This document shows positions 26,642 to 34,728 of a DNA stretch of 55,043 nucleotides, one piece after another (position 1 is the stretch's first letter; each line of letters opens with the position of its first letter). The translations under genes were made by a program, and so were the position numbers. This DNA comes from Sulfurimonas sp. RIFOXYB12_FULL_35_9 (GTDB lineage: Bacteria; Campylobacterota; Campylobacteria; Campylobacterales; Sulfurimonadaceae), in assembly GCA_001829715.1 (NCBI GenBank), contig MICC01000117.1, forward strand, positions 1-55,043, in the 5' to 3' direction. Below the pieces are notes generated by a model that did not search any database, was not told where the DNA came from, and saw nothing but the letters and a program-made list of their open reading frames with translations.

Positions 26642-27840
26642 GGTTTGTTTATTCCGATAATCACGCTATCGCCGACCTTTAAAGTCGATTCGCTAACAAC
26701 TGTAAATGCACCGTCGCTTTTTCCACCCTTTAGTGCTACTTTTAGAGGTTTATTTTCTTGCAATATCCATACATATGATGTTTGTGCAGACTCTTTCACC
26801 TTTTTTTCGCTCTGTTTTTTGCCATCTTGAGGTGTAAAACGAAGAGCCGCATTAGGTACGCAAAGCACATTTTGTAAAACTCCAGTAGTGATGGAAGCTG
26901 AGACTGTCATTCCCGGACGCAACAATAAGTTGCTGTTGTCAACCTCAACGACCGCATCATAAGTCACGACTCCGTTGATTATTTCAGAGTTTAGGCGAAC
27001 TTGTGTAATTGTGCCGCTAAATTTTTTATCGGCATAAGCATCGACTGTAAATTGAACTTTTTGCCCTTCTTGCACCTCGCCGATATCAGCTTCATCCACA
27101 CTCAAAATTACACGCATTTTTGTCAAATCTTCCGCCATTTTAAAAAGAATCGGAGTCTGCATAGTAGCGGCTACCGTTTGCCCCGGCTCAACCTTACGCT
27201 CTAAGACAATGCCGTTTATGGGAGAGACGACGATAGCTTTATGCAGATTGTCTTCATTTGCCGCCAGTTCTGCAGATGCCTGTTTTATTTGAGCCACTGC
27301 CGCATCATGTAGAGCTTTGGCTCTATCCATCAAAGAGAGAGCCTCATCCAACTCTTTTTTTGAGGGATAGTTGCCGCCTGTTGAAGTGTACATTTTATCC
27401 ACTCGCTCCCACTCGCTCTGGGCATATATCAGAGATGCTTTTGCTTCTGCCACATTTGCTTTATATCTAGTAAGAGCCGCTTTTGAACTTGCAACGGAAG
27501 AACCGAGACGGGTAGTATCGAGTTTTGCCATAATTTGTCCGACTTTTACACGGCTGTTAAAATCAACCAAAACTTCACGGATAGTTCCCGAGACTTCGAT
27601 TCCCACATCAACGCTGTTTGTCGGTTCAAGATTTCCCGTTGCAGATACGGTTGTCGTGAGGTTCTTTAACTCAACAAGCGCACTTTGATAAGAGACGATA
27701 TCTTTTTTGCTATAAAATTTATAATATATGCCTCCGCCTAAAAGAAGAAGCAAGAAAACTGCTATCCAAATATATTTTTTAGAAGACTTTTTAGAGCCTT
27801 GTGAGAGTGTTTTTTGTATAGCTTCTGTTGATGGAATCAT
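26638..27840 (-). CDS. MacA-like periplasmic adaptor (membrane fusion protein)
   Basis: 400 residues with one N-terminal membrane anchor (IWIAVFLLLLLGGGIYY, about 26-43). Two lipoyl half-motifs (TVSATGNLEPTNSVDVGIEV and GIVLERKVEPGQTV) flank a long coiled-coil hairpin (about 110-200), and beta-barrel and membrane-proximal domains follow. It connects the ABC permease to the TolC-like channel. Four-base overlaps with both neighbours show tight coupling. Confidence 0.9.
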   Translation of the reverse strand: MIPSTEAIQKTLSQGSKKSSKKYIWIAVFLLLLLGGGIYYKFYSKKDIVSYQSALVELKNLTTTVSATGNLEPTNSVDVGIEVSGTIREVLVDFNSRVKVGQIMAKLDTTRLGSSVASSKAALTRYKANVAEAKASLIYAQSEWERVDKMYTSTGGNYPSKKELDEALSLMDRAKALHDAAVAQIKQASAELAANEDNLHKAIVVSPINGIVLERKVEPGQTVAATMQTPILFKMAEDLTKMRVILSVDEADIGEVQEGQKVQFTVDAYADKKFSGTITQVRLNSEIINGVVTYDAVVEVDNSNLLLRPGMTVSASITTGVLQNVLCVPNAALRFTPQDGKKQSEKKVKESAQTSYVWILQENKPLKVALKGGKSDGAFTVVSESTLKVGDSVIIGINKP

Positions 27841-29048
27841 TTTGTCTCCTTGTTTACGCCCGTGGCAAAATGTAGTTTTGATAGTTCAAGCTGTATGTTT
27901 ATCTCATTTATCTTTATGGTGTACTCATCAATCGCTTTGGAATTTTTCAGGGTTTGCAAATCATACCCGGTCTTATAACCTGACGCTACGCCTGCTTGGA
28001 TAACACTTATAAGCTCATCATAAAGAGAGAGATTTTTTAAGGTAATCTCTATATAGCGACCGTAACTCTTTATAAGTTCAACAGATTGCATGTAAGACGC
28101 TCTCATGATGCGTTCTTTGTCTTGTGTATCGGCGGTTTGTTTTAAGTAGAGTGCTTTTGCCTCCTCTTTAGCGGCAGAAGCGTTATAGGAAAGTGGAAGA
28201 TTGATGGAAATTCCGGCACTGTAAAAATCACCGTTATATCCTCCTAAATATTCTTTTGAGTCATAATTTTGATACCCAAGAGAGCCATTTAGTGCGATGG
28301 AGGGGAGATAGCTACTCTTTGTTACGCCGTAGAGATGCTCATAAGTTTGGCTTTGGGCACGGGCATAACGCAAGTCAAAACTGTTTTGAAGATACTCTCT
28401 CTCCTCAACTAGTTCAAAAGAGTAAAGAGGATAAACATCAGGATCTATATCACTGAGTTTTGAGATATCGAGTCTGGCTTTTGCCATGGCATACTCAAGC
28501 GAAATATAATTTTTCTGTTCACTGCTTTTACTCATAAGCGCATTGTTAAGCTCGGTAATATCTACTTTTCCTGCATCATAAAGCTGTCGTTTTATAAAAA
28601 TCTCAATATCGTAGTTGGCAAGTTTTTTGCCGCTTTGCTCCAACTCATAATGGTTTTTTTTGTAGTTCAGAAGTGCACTAAATAGCTCTTCGTTTAAAGC
28701 GGCAATCTGCTGAGTAAACCCTATCTCGTCTGCTCTCTTTTTTGCATCGGCATAGTTTATCTGATATGTAATCCCGCCTGAGCGAAAAATATCCTGAGAG
28801 ATGGAAGCCGAGATTTTTTTCATGTCGCCATGTGTATCGTTTGCGCTCTTGTCATACCCATAAGAAGCCCCAAGATTTAGTGGTGCTATCCAGTTGTCTC
28901 GCAGTTTTTCATGCTCTGCTTCATACTGTTTTTGCTGTTGATGCAGAAGATTTTGTTTCTCATCTGAGAGCAGCTGAACGTCTTGTGCATTTAGAACCGT
29001 GCCAATGAGCAAAAGCATAGTGAAATAAAATTTAGTTTCTGTTTTCAT
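27837..29048 (-). CDS. TolC-like outer membrane efflux protein
   Basis: 403 residues from the ATG that begins a signal peptide (MKTETKFYFTMLLLIGTVLNA, cleavage after NA). It shows the duplicated OEP repeat structure with long amphipathic helices (NYADAKKRADEIGFTQQIAALNEEL; ELIKSYGRYIEITLKNLSLYDELI), but conservation is modest. An upstream in-frame start overlapping the kinase stop would prepend 13 residues and spoil the signal peptide. It forms the outer-membrane exit duct for the MacAB-type pump. Confidence 0.82.
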   Translation of the reverse strand: MKTETKFYFTMLLLIGTVLNAQDVQLLSDEKQNLLHQQQKQYEAEHEKLRDNWIAPLNLGASYGYDKSANDTHGDMKKISASISQDIFRSGGITYQINYADAKKRADEIGFTQQIAALNEELFSALLNYKKNHYELEQSGKKLANYDIEIFIKRQLYDAGKVDITELNNALMSKSSEQKNYISLEYAMAKARLDISKLSDIDPDVYPLYSFELVEEREYLQNSFDLRYARAQSQTYEHLYGVTKSSYLPSIALNGSLGYQNYDSKEYLGGYNGDFYSAGISINLPLSYNASAAKEEAKALYLKQTADTQDKERIMRASYMQSVELIKSYGRYIEITLKNLSLYDELISVIQAGVASGYKTGYDLQTLKNSKAIDEYTIKINEINIQLELSKLHFATGVNKETK

Positions 29049-29077
29049 AACTGTAATATAGCCTCTTTTATTTAAAA

Positions 29078-30313
29078 TTATAAACAAATCTCAAAACAAT
29101 TTGACTCATCTTGATAAGAGTATTTAAGAGTAAAGCCATGTTTTTGTACTATTGAGTTTGTAAGATACAGCCCTAACCCCAGCCCTGTGGATGAACCTTC
29201 ATAAGCACGGTTAAATGGCTTTGAAAAATCTCTCTTTGCCTCTGACATCTCATCGCCGATGCTACAAATTTCAATAAAATGTTCAGATATAACCACCGTC
29301 GGTTTTCCTCTGCCGTACTTTAGGGCATTATCCAGCAGATTTTTAAGGGCAATGGCAAAGAGCTCAAAATCAACCAAAACTATCAGCCCAGACTCCTCTC
29401 CTTTGAGAGTAAAAGTATCTCTATCACACAGCAGTAAATCATACACATGATCAAGAATATCGACAAAACGGTACTCCACACGGTTCAAGCTCCATGCTCC
29501 GCTGCTGAAGCGTTCTATCTTTGCAAACTCATCAAGAAGATAGTTCATTCTAGCAAATATTCTACCCAGCCTCTCTTGCTCATGGCTTGGTTCAAGAGAC
29601 TCACATGTTAAAGACCCTTTCATAATAGGCGTTTTAAGCTCATGAAGAACATTGCGTAAAAAGAGGCTTCGAGCTTCTTTCATTGATGCAATTTTTTCCA
29701 GTACAAAATTGAACTCTTTTGTAACTTCGGAGATTTCATCTTTGCCGTTTGAGGGTGCATCCAAAGAAATATCTCCGTCTTTAAACAGACGGATGGCATT
29801 TTTAAGACGATAGAGAGGAAGCAGTTTTCTAAACAGATATGCAAAAAATATTAAGATAAGCGTATCAATTCCTGCTACTATCGCCCAAAGTAAAAGAGAT
29901 TCCTGCTCCAAAACATCTTCAAGCACTTCTATATCTCTAAAGCTAGGCGGCGGCATAAAATCAGGATGAGGCTCTTTAAAACCAAAAGGCGGTTTTGGCG
30001 GCGGAAGGTGTATAAAAAAAGTTTTTCCCTCATACTCTAGCATTTTTGCAAAAGGGAGTTCGATAATTACCTCCCCTTTTTCAAGCAAAGTTGCAGACGG
30101 TATCAAAGATGGTCGTATCATAAGATGTTTCAAAGTCGTCTCATCTCTCTCATGTATAACCCTCTCGGCGAGAAAAAATCGTCTTAGTTGCTCTTCTTCA
30201 TGACGCTTTTGAGTGTACTGTAGAGCAACCCAAAAAAGGGCATTTATAAGAGTAAAGATGAAAAGAAAAAAGAGGCTTATGATGGTAAGCACAGAGTGTT
30301 TATTGATTGACAA
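29078..30313 (-). CDS. Sensor histidine kinase (ArsS/CprS-like)
   Basis: 411 residues. Membrane segment near 8-30, a periplasmic domain of about 110 residues ending in a proline-rich stretch (HLPPPKPPFGFKEPHPDFMPPP), a second segment near 145-165, HAMP, and HisKA with FLRNVLHELKTPIMKG near 215-230. The ATPase has a DNALKYGRGKP N-box and a STGLGLGLYLTNSIV G-box. The proline-rich sensor resembles ArsS/CprS kinases of Campylobacterota. Its gene overlaps the regulator gene by 14 bases, so the two are a pair. The stimulus is unknown; the context suggests toxic compound or envelope stress. Confidence 0.88.
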   Translation of the reverse strand: MSINKHSVLTIISLFFLFIFTLINALFWVALQYTQKRHEEEQLRRFFLAERVIHERDETTLKHLMIRPSLIPSATLLEKGEVIIELPFAKMLEYEGKTFFIHLPPPKPPFGFKEPHPDFMPPPSFRDIEVLEDVLEQESLLLWAIVAGIDTLILIFFAYLFRKLLPLYRLKNAIRLFKDGDISLDAPSNGKDEISEVTKEFNFVLEKIASMKEARSLFLRNVLHELKTPIMKGSLTCESLEPSHEQERLGRIFARMNYLLDEFAKIERFSSGAWSLNRVEYRFVDILDHVYDLLLCDRDTFTLKGEESGLIVLVDFELFAIALKNLLDNALKYGRGKPTVVISEHFIEICSIGDEMSEAKRDFSKPFNRAYEGSSTGLGLGLYLTNSIVQKHGFTLKYSYQDESNCFEICL

Positions 30314-30968
30314 ATTTATATCCTATACCTCGTACAGAGAGAATGTATCGGGGATTTTTTGGGTCATCACCTATCTTTTGGCGGATTCTACCCATAATCA
30401 CATCTATGCTTTTTAGAGAACTTTCATACTTTATAGAGCCGATATTCATTAAGAGTTCTTCACGAGAGATAACCGTTCTTGCTTTTTGAATCATATAGGA
30501 GAGTATCTCGTACTCGGCAGGGGTTATACGCAGAGGCAACGAGTTTTTCATAATCTCATGTCCGCCCTCGTCTATATCAAAAGGCGCATTTGTTTTAGAG
30601 ATTTCAGGGTTAGTACGTCTCATAATCGCATCAATGCGAAATATCAGCTCATCTGGATTATACGGTTTTGGAAGATAATCATCCGCCCCATAATCAAATG
30701 CCGTCTTTTTATCCTCTATGCTTGAGCGTGCCGAAGAGATAATAATGGGAATAGAACTCTCTTTGCGGATAAGACGGCAGATTGTAAGTCCGTCCATCTG
30801 AGGCAGCGAGAGGTCAAGAATCAACAAATCAAACTTTTGATTTTGAAAAAGCTCTAAACCCTCAAGCGGCGTTAAGGCTATCGTCACCTCAAGTGCATCT
30901 TTGAGCAGACGCTTTTGTAACAATTGTGCCAACTCTTTATCATCTTCTATCATCAGTAGTTTCAACAT
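30300..30968 (-). CDS. OmpR-family response regulator
   Basis: 222 residues: REC with phospho-acceptor in LLILDLSLPQMDGL (about residue 52) and YLPKPYNP, then a C-terminal winged helix (PLRITPAEYEILSYMIQ through YILSVRGIGYKF). It is the first gene of the operon regulator-kinase-TolC-MacA-ATPase-permease, so it probably controls its own pump. A TGTTAC-N5-ATTTAC direct repeat lies 25-41 bases upstream. Confidence 0.92.
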   Translation of the reverse strand: MLKLLMIEDDKELAQLLQKRLLKDALEVTIALTPLEGLELFQNQKFDLLILDLSLPQMDGLTICRLIRKESSIPIIISSARSSIEDKKTAFDYGADDYLPKPYNPDELIFRIDAIMRRTNPEISKTNAPFDIDEGGHEIMKNSLPLRITPAEYEILSYMIQKARTVISREELLMNIGSIKYESSLKSIDVIMGRIRQKIGDDPKNPRYILSVRGIGYKFVNQ

Positions 30969-30992
30969 GTCGAGAATTCTATCGGTTTAGGA

Positions 30993-31009
30993 GTAAATAA
31001 AAAGTAACA
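30993..31009 (-). promoter_or_regulatory. PhoP-like direct repeat upstream of the response regulator gene
   Basis: Minus-strand TGTTAC-TTTTT-ATTTAC: two hexamers with an 11-bp period, the geometry of PhoP/OmpR-family operators. A similar array precedes the EF-hand gene. Part of it overlaps the terminator stem of that gene. Confidence 0.45.
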
Positions 31010-31027
31010 TGCCCAAAATGGGCATGT
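31007..31027 (-). terminator. Terminator of the EF-hand gene
   Basis: Perfect 8-bp stem ACATGCCC / GGGCATGT with a five-base loop. Read on the minus strand it is followed by TACTTTTTATTT. It lies just after the EF-hand stop codon and separates that gene from the two-component operon. Confidence 0.75.
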
Positions 31028-31031
31028 AGTC

Positions 31032-31619
31032 TTATGCACTTAAGTTGAGTGCGGAAGTGCTGTTTGAAGATGAACTTGAATTTGAACTATAGTAGGAGAG
31101 AATACTCTCAAGCATAGCAGTTTTCAACTTAGAAAATTTATCTTCCGAAGATGTGCTGCTAGAGTCCGCAGACTTCTCCTGTGCTCCTGAGAGCAACTCT
31201 TCAAGAGAGACTGTTCCATCTTGGTTAGTATCTAATGCAGAGTAAGTTTGGCTCTGTGAATCACTCTCTGACTCATTTCCTCCTCCTGATGGCGGCGGAG
31301 GCGGAGGCGGCATTGAACCCATCTCTTTAGCTCCCCCGGGATGTTCAGGCTTAGATGCTTCAAGCGCCGCCATAAACTCTTCACTGCTCATTGAGCCGTC
31401 GCTGTCGGTATCGATACGTGCAAAAATATCTGCACTAGAATCTGATTGCAAAGCGGACGCAAATTCAGTAGAATCGATACTTCCGCTTCCGTCACTATCT
31501 AACGAACTCATTACCTCTGCAGCAATTGTTTCAAAATCGGGTTTTGATTTTTGTGCAGTTGAAGAGGTCGCAGCCGAATTGTATGATGTATAAGCACTAT
31601 AATTAGAACTTACAGTCAT
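31032..31619 (-). CDS. Three-EF-hand calcium-binding protein
   Basis: 195 residues from the ATG with AAGGAG seven bases upstream. Three canonical EF-hand loops are visible: DSDGSGSIDSTEF (about 41), DTDSDGSMSSEEF (about 69) and DTNQDGTVSLEEL (about 130), each with acidic residues at positions 1, 3, 5 and a glutamate at 12. A proline run (seven P) and low-complexity Ser/Asn segments separate and follow them. There is no signal peptide, so it is cytosolic or exported by another route. It is placed directly upstream of the two-component/efflux operon and shares its operator pattern. Function unknown; calcium or metal sensing is an inference. Confidence 0.8.
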   Translation of the reverse strand: MTVSSNYSAYTSYNSAATSSTAQKSKPDFETIAAEVMSSLDSDGSGSIDSTEFASALQSDSSADIFARIDTDSDGSMSSEEFMAALEASKPEHPGGAKEMGSMPPPPPPPSGGGNESESDSQSQTYSALDTNQDGTVSLEELLSGAQEKSADSSSTSSEDKFSKLKTAMLESILSYYSSNSSSSSNSTSALNLSA

Positions 31620-31683
31620 GGTATGCTCCTTATTTTGTGTAGTAAAGAACAGAACCAAAAGCGTTAAAATTCTTTACCCATCC

Positions 31684-31720
31684 GTAACAATAAATCAAAT
31701 AGAGTAACAAATCGGTAACA
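31684..31720 (-). promoter_or_regulatory. TGTTAC repeat array upstream of the EF-hand gene
   Basis: Three TGTTAC hexamers on the minus strand at 31715-31720, 31704-31709 and 31684-31689. The first two are separated by five bases (11-bp period), matching the PhoP-box geometry. The array lies 65-101 bases upstream of the EF-hand start. Confidence 0.5.
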
Positions 31721-31739
31721 CTCGCAGCGTTGTTTTCGT

Positions 31740-33341
31740 CTATTTACTAGCTAAAGGTAAAAGGGATAACCCGAGTTCTTTTAAAAATTCATTATGCTCT
31801 TTAGTATATTTGCTTATATCTTTTTCTATCTCTACAAGATTTTTATGTACCTCTTGTAAGTCTATCTCTTTATCAGCAGTAGAGGTGCTGATATATCTTG
31901 AAATATTGAGATTAAATTCATTTTTTTCTATCTCTTCCATTGAAACACGACGGCTATATCTATCCTCTTCTTTTCTAAACTGATAAGTTTCAACTATTTT
32001 TTGGATATTTTCAGGGAGTAGCTTATTTTGTCGCTTCCCCTTTTCAAAATTCTCACTTGAACTTGCATTGATAAAAAGTACATCATCACTTTTTTTGCAT
32101 TTTTTGAGCACCAGAATACACACAGGAATACCTGTTGAAAAAAACAGATTTGATGGCAGTCCTATGACTGTATCGATATTTCCATCTTTTAAAAGTTTTG
32201 TTCTGATTCTCTCTTCTGCTCCACCACGAAAAAGTACACCATGAGGCAAGATGATAGCCATTGTCCCTTCTGCGCCTAAAAAATGAAAGCCATGAAGTAA
32301 AAAAGCAAAATCAGCGGCTGATTTTGGAGCTAAACCATAGTTTTTAAATCTAAAATCCTCTCCCATTGCCTCGTTTGGTTCCCATCTAAGGCTAAAAGGT
32401 GGATTTGCCACTATGGCATCAAATTTCATCTGTTTTGCTGGATTTGTTTCTCTAAGCATTTCCCAATCATTGGTGAGCGAATCGCCATGATGAATCTCTA
32501 CTTCACTATCTTTCATACCGTGAAGCAACATATTCATTCTGGCTAAGTTGTAAGTGGTGATGTTTTTTTCTTGCCCGTAAATCTTACCGATACCGTGAGC
32601 GCCGAGTTGTTTTCTTACATTGAGAAGTAGTGAACCAGAACCACAAGCAAAGTCAAAAACTTTGTCTAACTTTTTCTTTTTACCGCTACTTGGATCTTGA
32701 CTATCAAGGGTTACTATTTGAGACAATATATCTGATATTTGTTGAGGGGTATAAAACTCTCCTGCACTCTTACCGCTTCCTGCTGCAAATTGACCAATCA
32801 AATACTCATAAGCATCGCCCAAAATATCTGTATTGGTTGAAAACTTAGCGATACCTTCTGCTATCTTTTGGATGATTTTACAAAGCATTTCATTTCTTGC
32901 GGTGTAATTTTTTCCTAATTTTTCAGAGTCAAGATTTATCTCCGAAAATAGTCCTAAAAAACTACTCTCAAAAGATTCATTTTCTATATATTTAAACCCA
33001 TCTTGCAATGTGTGCAATAGCTCACCGTTTTGAGTACGAGCCATCTCTGCTATGGCACTCCATAAAAATTCAGGCTTAACCACATAATGCACTTTTCTTC
33101 TCATCTGTTTTTCAAACTCTACTATGTCTTCTTTGTTCGCATCGTACCAAAGACCTAAATTATCAGGATAGTCACTCCCTAGCTCTTTTTTCACTGCATT
33201 TTCATAGTTGTCTGAGAGGTATCGCAAAAAGATAAATGAGAGCATATAATCTCTAAAATCATCGGCATTCATTGCCCCTCTTAAATCATTTGCTATTTCC
33301 CAAAGTGTTGCGCCTAGTTGTCTTAGTTCTTTTTCGCTCAT
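31740..33341 (-). CDS. hsdM: Type I restriction-modification DNA methyltransferase subunit
   Basis: 533 residues. N-terminal HsdM helical domain (LRQLGATLWEIANDLRGAMNADDFRDYML), then the N6-adenine methyltransferase core: motif I FDFACGSGSLLL near 232 and catalytic NPPF near 312 (IVANPPFSLRW). It modifies adenine in the site chosen by HsdS. It is the last gene of the operon, after three guest genes, and overlaps the rhuM gene by four bases. The length and motifs indicate an active enzyme. Confidence 0.95.
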   Translation of the reverse strand: MSEKELRQLGATLWEIANDLRGAMNADDFRDYMLSFIFLRYLSDNYENAVKKELGSDYPDNLGLWYDANKEDIVEFEKQMRRKVHYVVKPEFLWSAIAEMARTQNGELLHTLQDGFKYIENESFESSFLGLFSEINLDSEKLGKNYTARNEMLCKIIQKIAEGIAKFSTNTDILGDAYEYLIGQFAAGSGKSAGEFYTPQQISDILSQIVTLDSQDPSSGKKKKLDKVFDFACGSGSLLLNVRKQLGAHGIGKIYGQEKNITTYNLARMNMLLHGMKDSEVEIHHGDSLTNDWEMLRETNPAKQMKFDAIVANPPFSLRWEPNEAMGEDFRFKNYGLAPKSAADFAFLLHGFHFLGAEGTMAIILPHGVLFRGGAEERIRTKLLKDGNIDTVIGLPSNLFFSTGIPVCILVLKKCKKSDDVLFINASSSENFEKGKRQNKLLPENIQKIVETYQFRKEEDRYSRRVSMEEIEKNEFNLNISRYISTSTADKEIDLQEVHKNLVEIEKDISKYTKEHNEFLKELGLSLLPLASK

Positions 33342-34339
33342 AATCTTTTTTTAACCTTCTCTTCAATCTGTTTTAGTTCTTCCATGTCTTGATGATCTGC
33401 TTCGATAGCTTCTTGTTTTTTTCGCTTTTCATCAAAAGTTGCATAAACTTTTTCAACCATTTTTTCCATTTGATTGTGGCTAATACTTCCATGCCCTTTG
33501 AGTAATTTTTTATCGTTAAACTCAATAATACGGTCGATATTTTCTCTCCAAAAATCCATTGTAATATCTTGACGATTTTTAGCTCTTAATTCTGCAGTTT
33601 CTAAAAATACAACAACAAAACGATTTAAACTATCAAGCTCATCTTCGGTTAAATAATTTTTAGATGTATATATATCTTGTTTTCTTACTTTTGAACCTTG
33701 AAAACTTGTAAGTGCCATATTTGGGGTTGTGGCATCAGCACGGCTTGTGATAATCTCGGCGGCAGTTTGTCCTGTAATGGCAAATAGAAGTTTGTTTTGG
33801 GTTTGAGCATAAAAAAGTTGAGTTGCTTTATCACTTGCATCATAATCACTACTCAGCATGAAAAGGTCTCGTACCTTTTGATAAAATCGTTTTTCTGATG
33901 CTCGTATATCTCTGATACGAGCCAAAAGGTCATCAAAATAATCAGGCTTACCGTCAGGATTTTTGAGTCTTTCATCATCCATCACAAAACCTTTTATCAT
34001 GTACTCGCTTAGGTTTTTATTTGCCCATTGGCGGAACTGTGTCCCTCTTTTGCTTCGCACTCTAAAACCAATGGCTAAAATCATCTCTAACGAATAATGG
34101 GCGACGGAGTAGTTTTTGGCGTCACGGGCAGTTGTTAAGTAATCCTTAACAACTGAATTTTGTACTAACTCTCCCTCTTCAAATATGTTTGATATGTGCA
34201 TGCTGATATTTGGAATAGAAGTGGCAAAAAGTTCGGCTATCTGGGCTTGACTCATCCACGCTGTGCCGTCTTTGGCAAGAAGTGATACAGATGCTTTACC
34301 ATCTGTGGTGTTGTAGATGATTATGTTATTTTCATTCAT
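33338..34339 (-). CDS. rhuM: RhuM family protein
   Basis: 333 residues with the family start IIYNTTDGKASVSLLAKDGTAWMSQAQIAELF, a DNA-binding-like helical region, and FRQWANKNLSEYMIKGFVMDDERLKNPDG near 100-130. RhuM proteins were named from a Salmonella pathogenicity island and recur inside type I restriction operons, but their activity is not settled. The C terminus is a charged coiled coil. The four-base overlap with hsdM shows co-translation, so a role tied to restriction (control, or defence against modified DNA) is a reasonable inference. Confidence 0.85.
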   Translation of the reverse strand: MNENNIIIYNTTDGKASVSLLAKDGTAWMSQAQIAELFATSIPNISMHISNIFEEGELVQNSVVKDYLTTARDAKNYSVAHYSLEMILAIGFRVRSKRGTQFRQWANKNLSEYMIKGFVMDDERLKNPDGKPDYFDDLLARIRDIRASEKRFYQKVRDLFMLSSDYDASDKATQLFYAQTQNKLLFAITGQTAAEIITSRADATTPNMALTSFQGSKVRKQDIYTSKNYLTEDELDSLNRFVVVFLETAELRAKNRQDITMDFWRENIDRIIEFNDKKLLKGHGSISHNQMEKMVEKVYATFDEKRKKQEAIEADHQDMEELKQIEEKVKKRL

Positions 34340-34415
34340 TGGTCAAGCTCCTTTGTTCCGATGGTGTTGGTGGATATAATTGGGGTTTTCGTTTAGAGTT
34401 GCCTGTTTTCATTGT

Positions 34416-34727
34416 TTAAAATAGTATTTCATCTTCATTATTATCATCACTAACTACTTCAATATCTTTCAAACTTTCATTATAAGAATCAAAAATTTTC
34501 TTTAATGTCCCAATAATTAGTTTGTGCTTAGAATCAGTTATGCTTTCTTCATCTTCAACGGTTAAAACAATAGTTTTTTCTTCATCTATTTTTTTAGTTA
34601 ATTCTTGAATCAAAGCAGTAAAATCTATATCTCTACCCATATCGAGACTCAACTCATCTGTAAGACCATTAATTGTAATTGTATTTTCTTCGCTATCTAG
34701 TTTTGCACTACAATTTAATTCATCCAT
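34416..34727 (-). CDS. Small acidic protein paired with the PHP-ATPase
   Basis: 103 residues, strongly acidic, with a repetitive beta/alpha feel (ITINGLTDELSLDMGRDIDF; TIVLTVEDEESITDSKHKLI; ending DDNNEDEILF). No family recognised. It starts two bases from the end of the PHP-ATPase gene, so the two are translated together. An immunity-like or regulatory partner of the ATPase is possible but unproven. It is much more acidic than the neighbouring proteins. Confidence 0.65.
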   Translation of the reverse strand: MDELNCSAKLDSEENTITINGLTDELSLDMGRDIDFTALIQELTKKIDEEKTIVLTVEDEESITDSKHKLIIGTLKKIFDSYNESLKDIEVVSDDNNEDEILF

Positions 34728-34728
34728 T

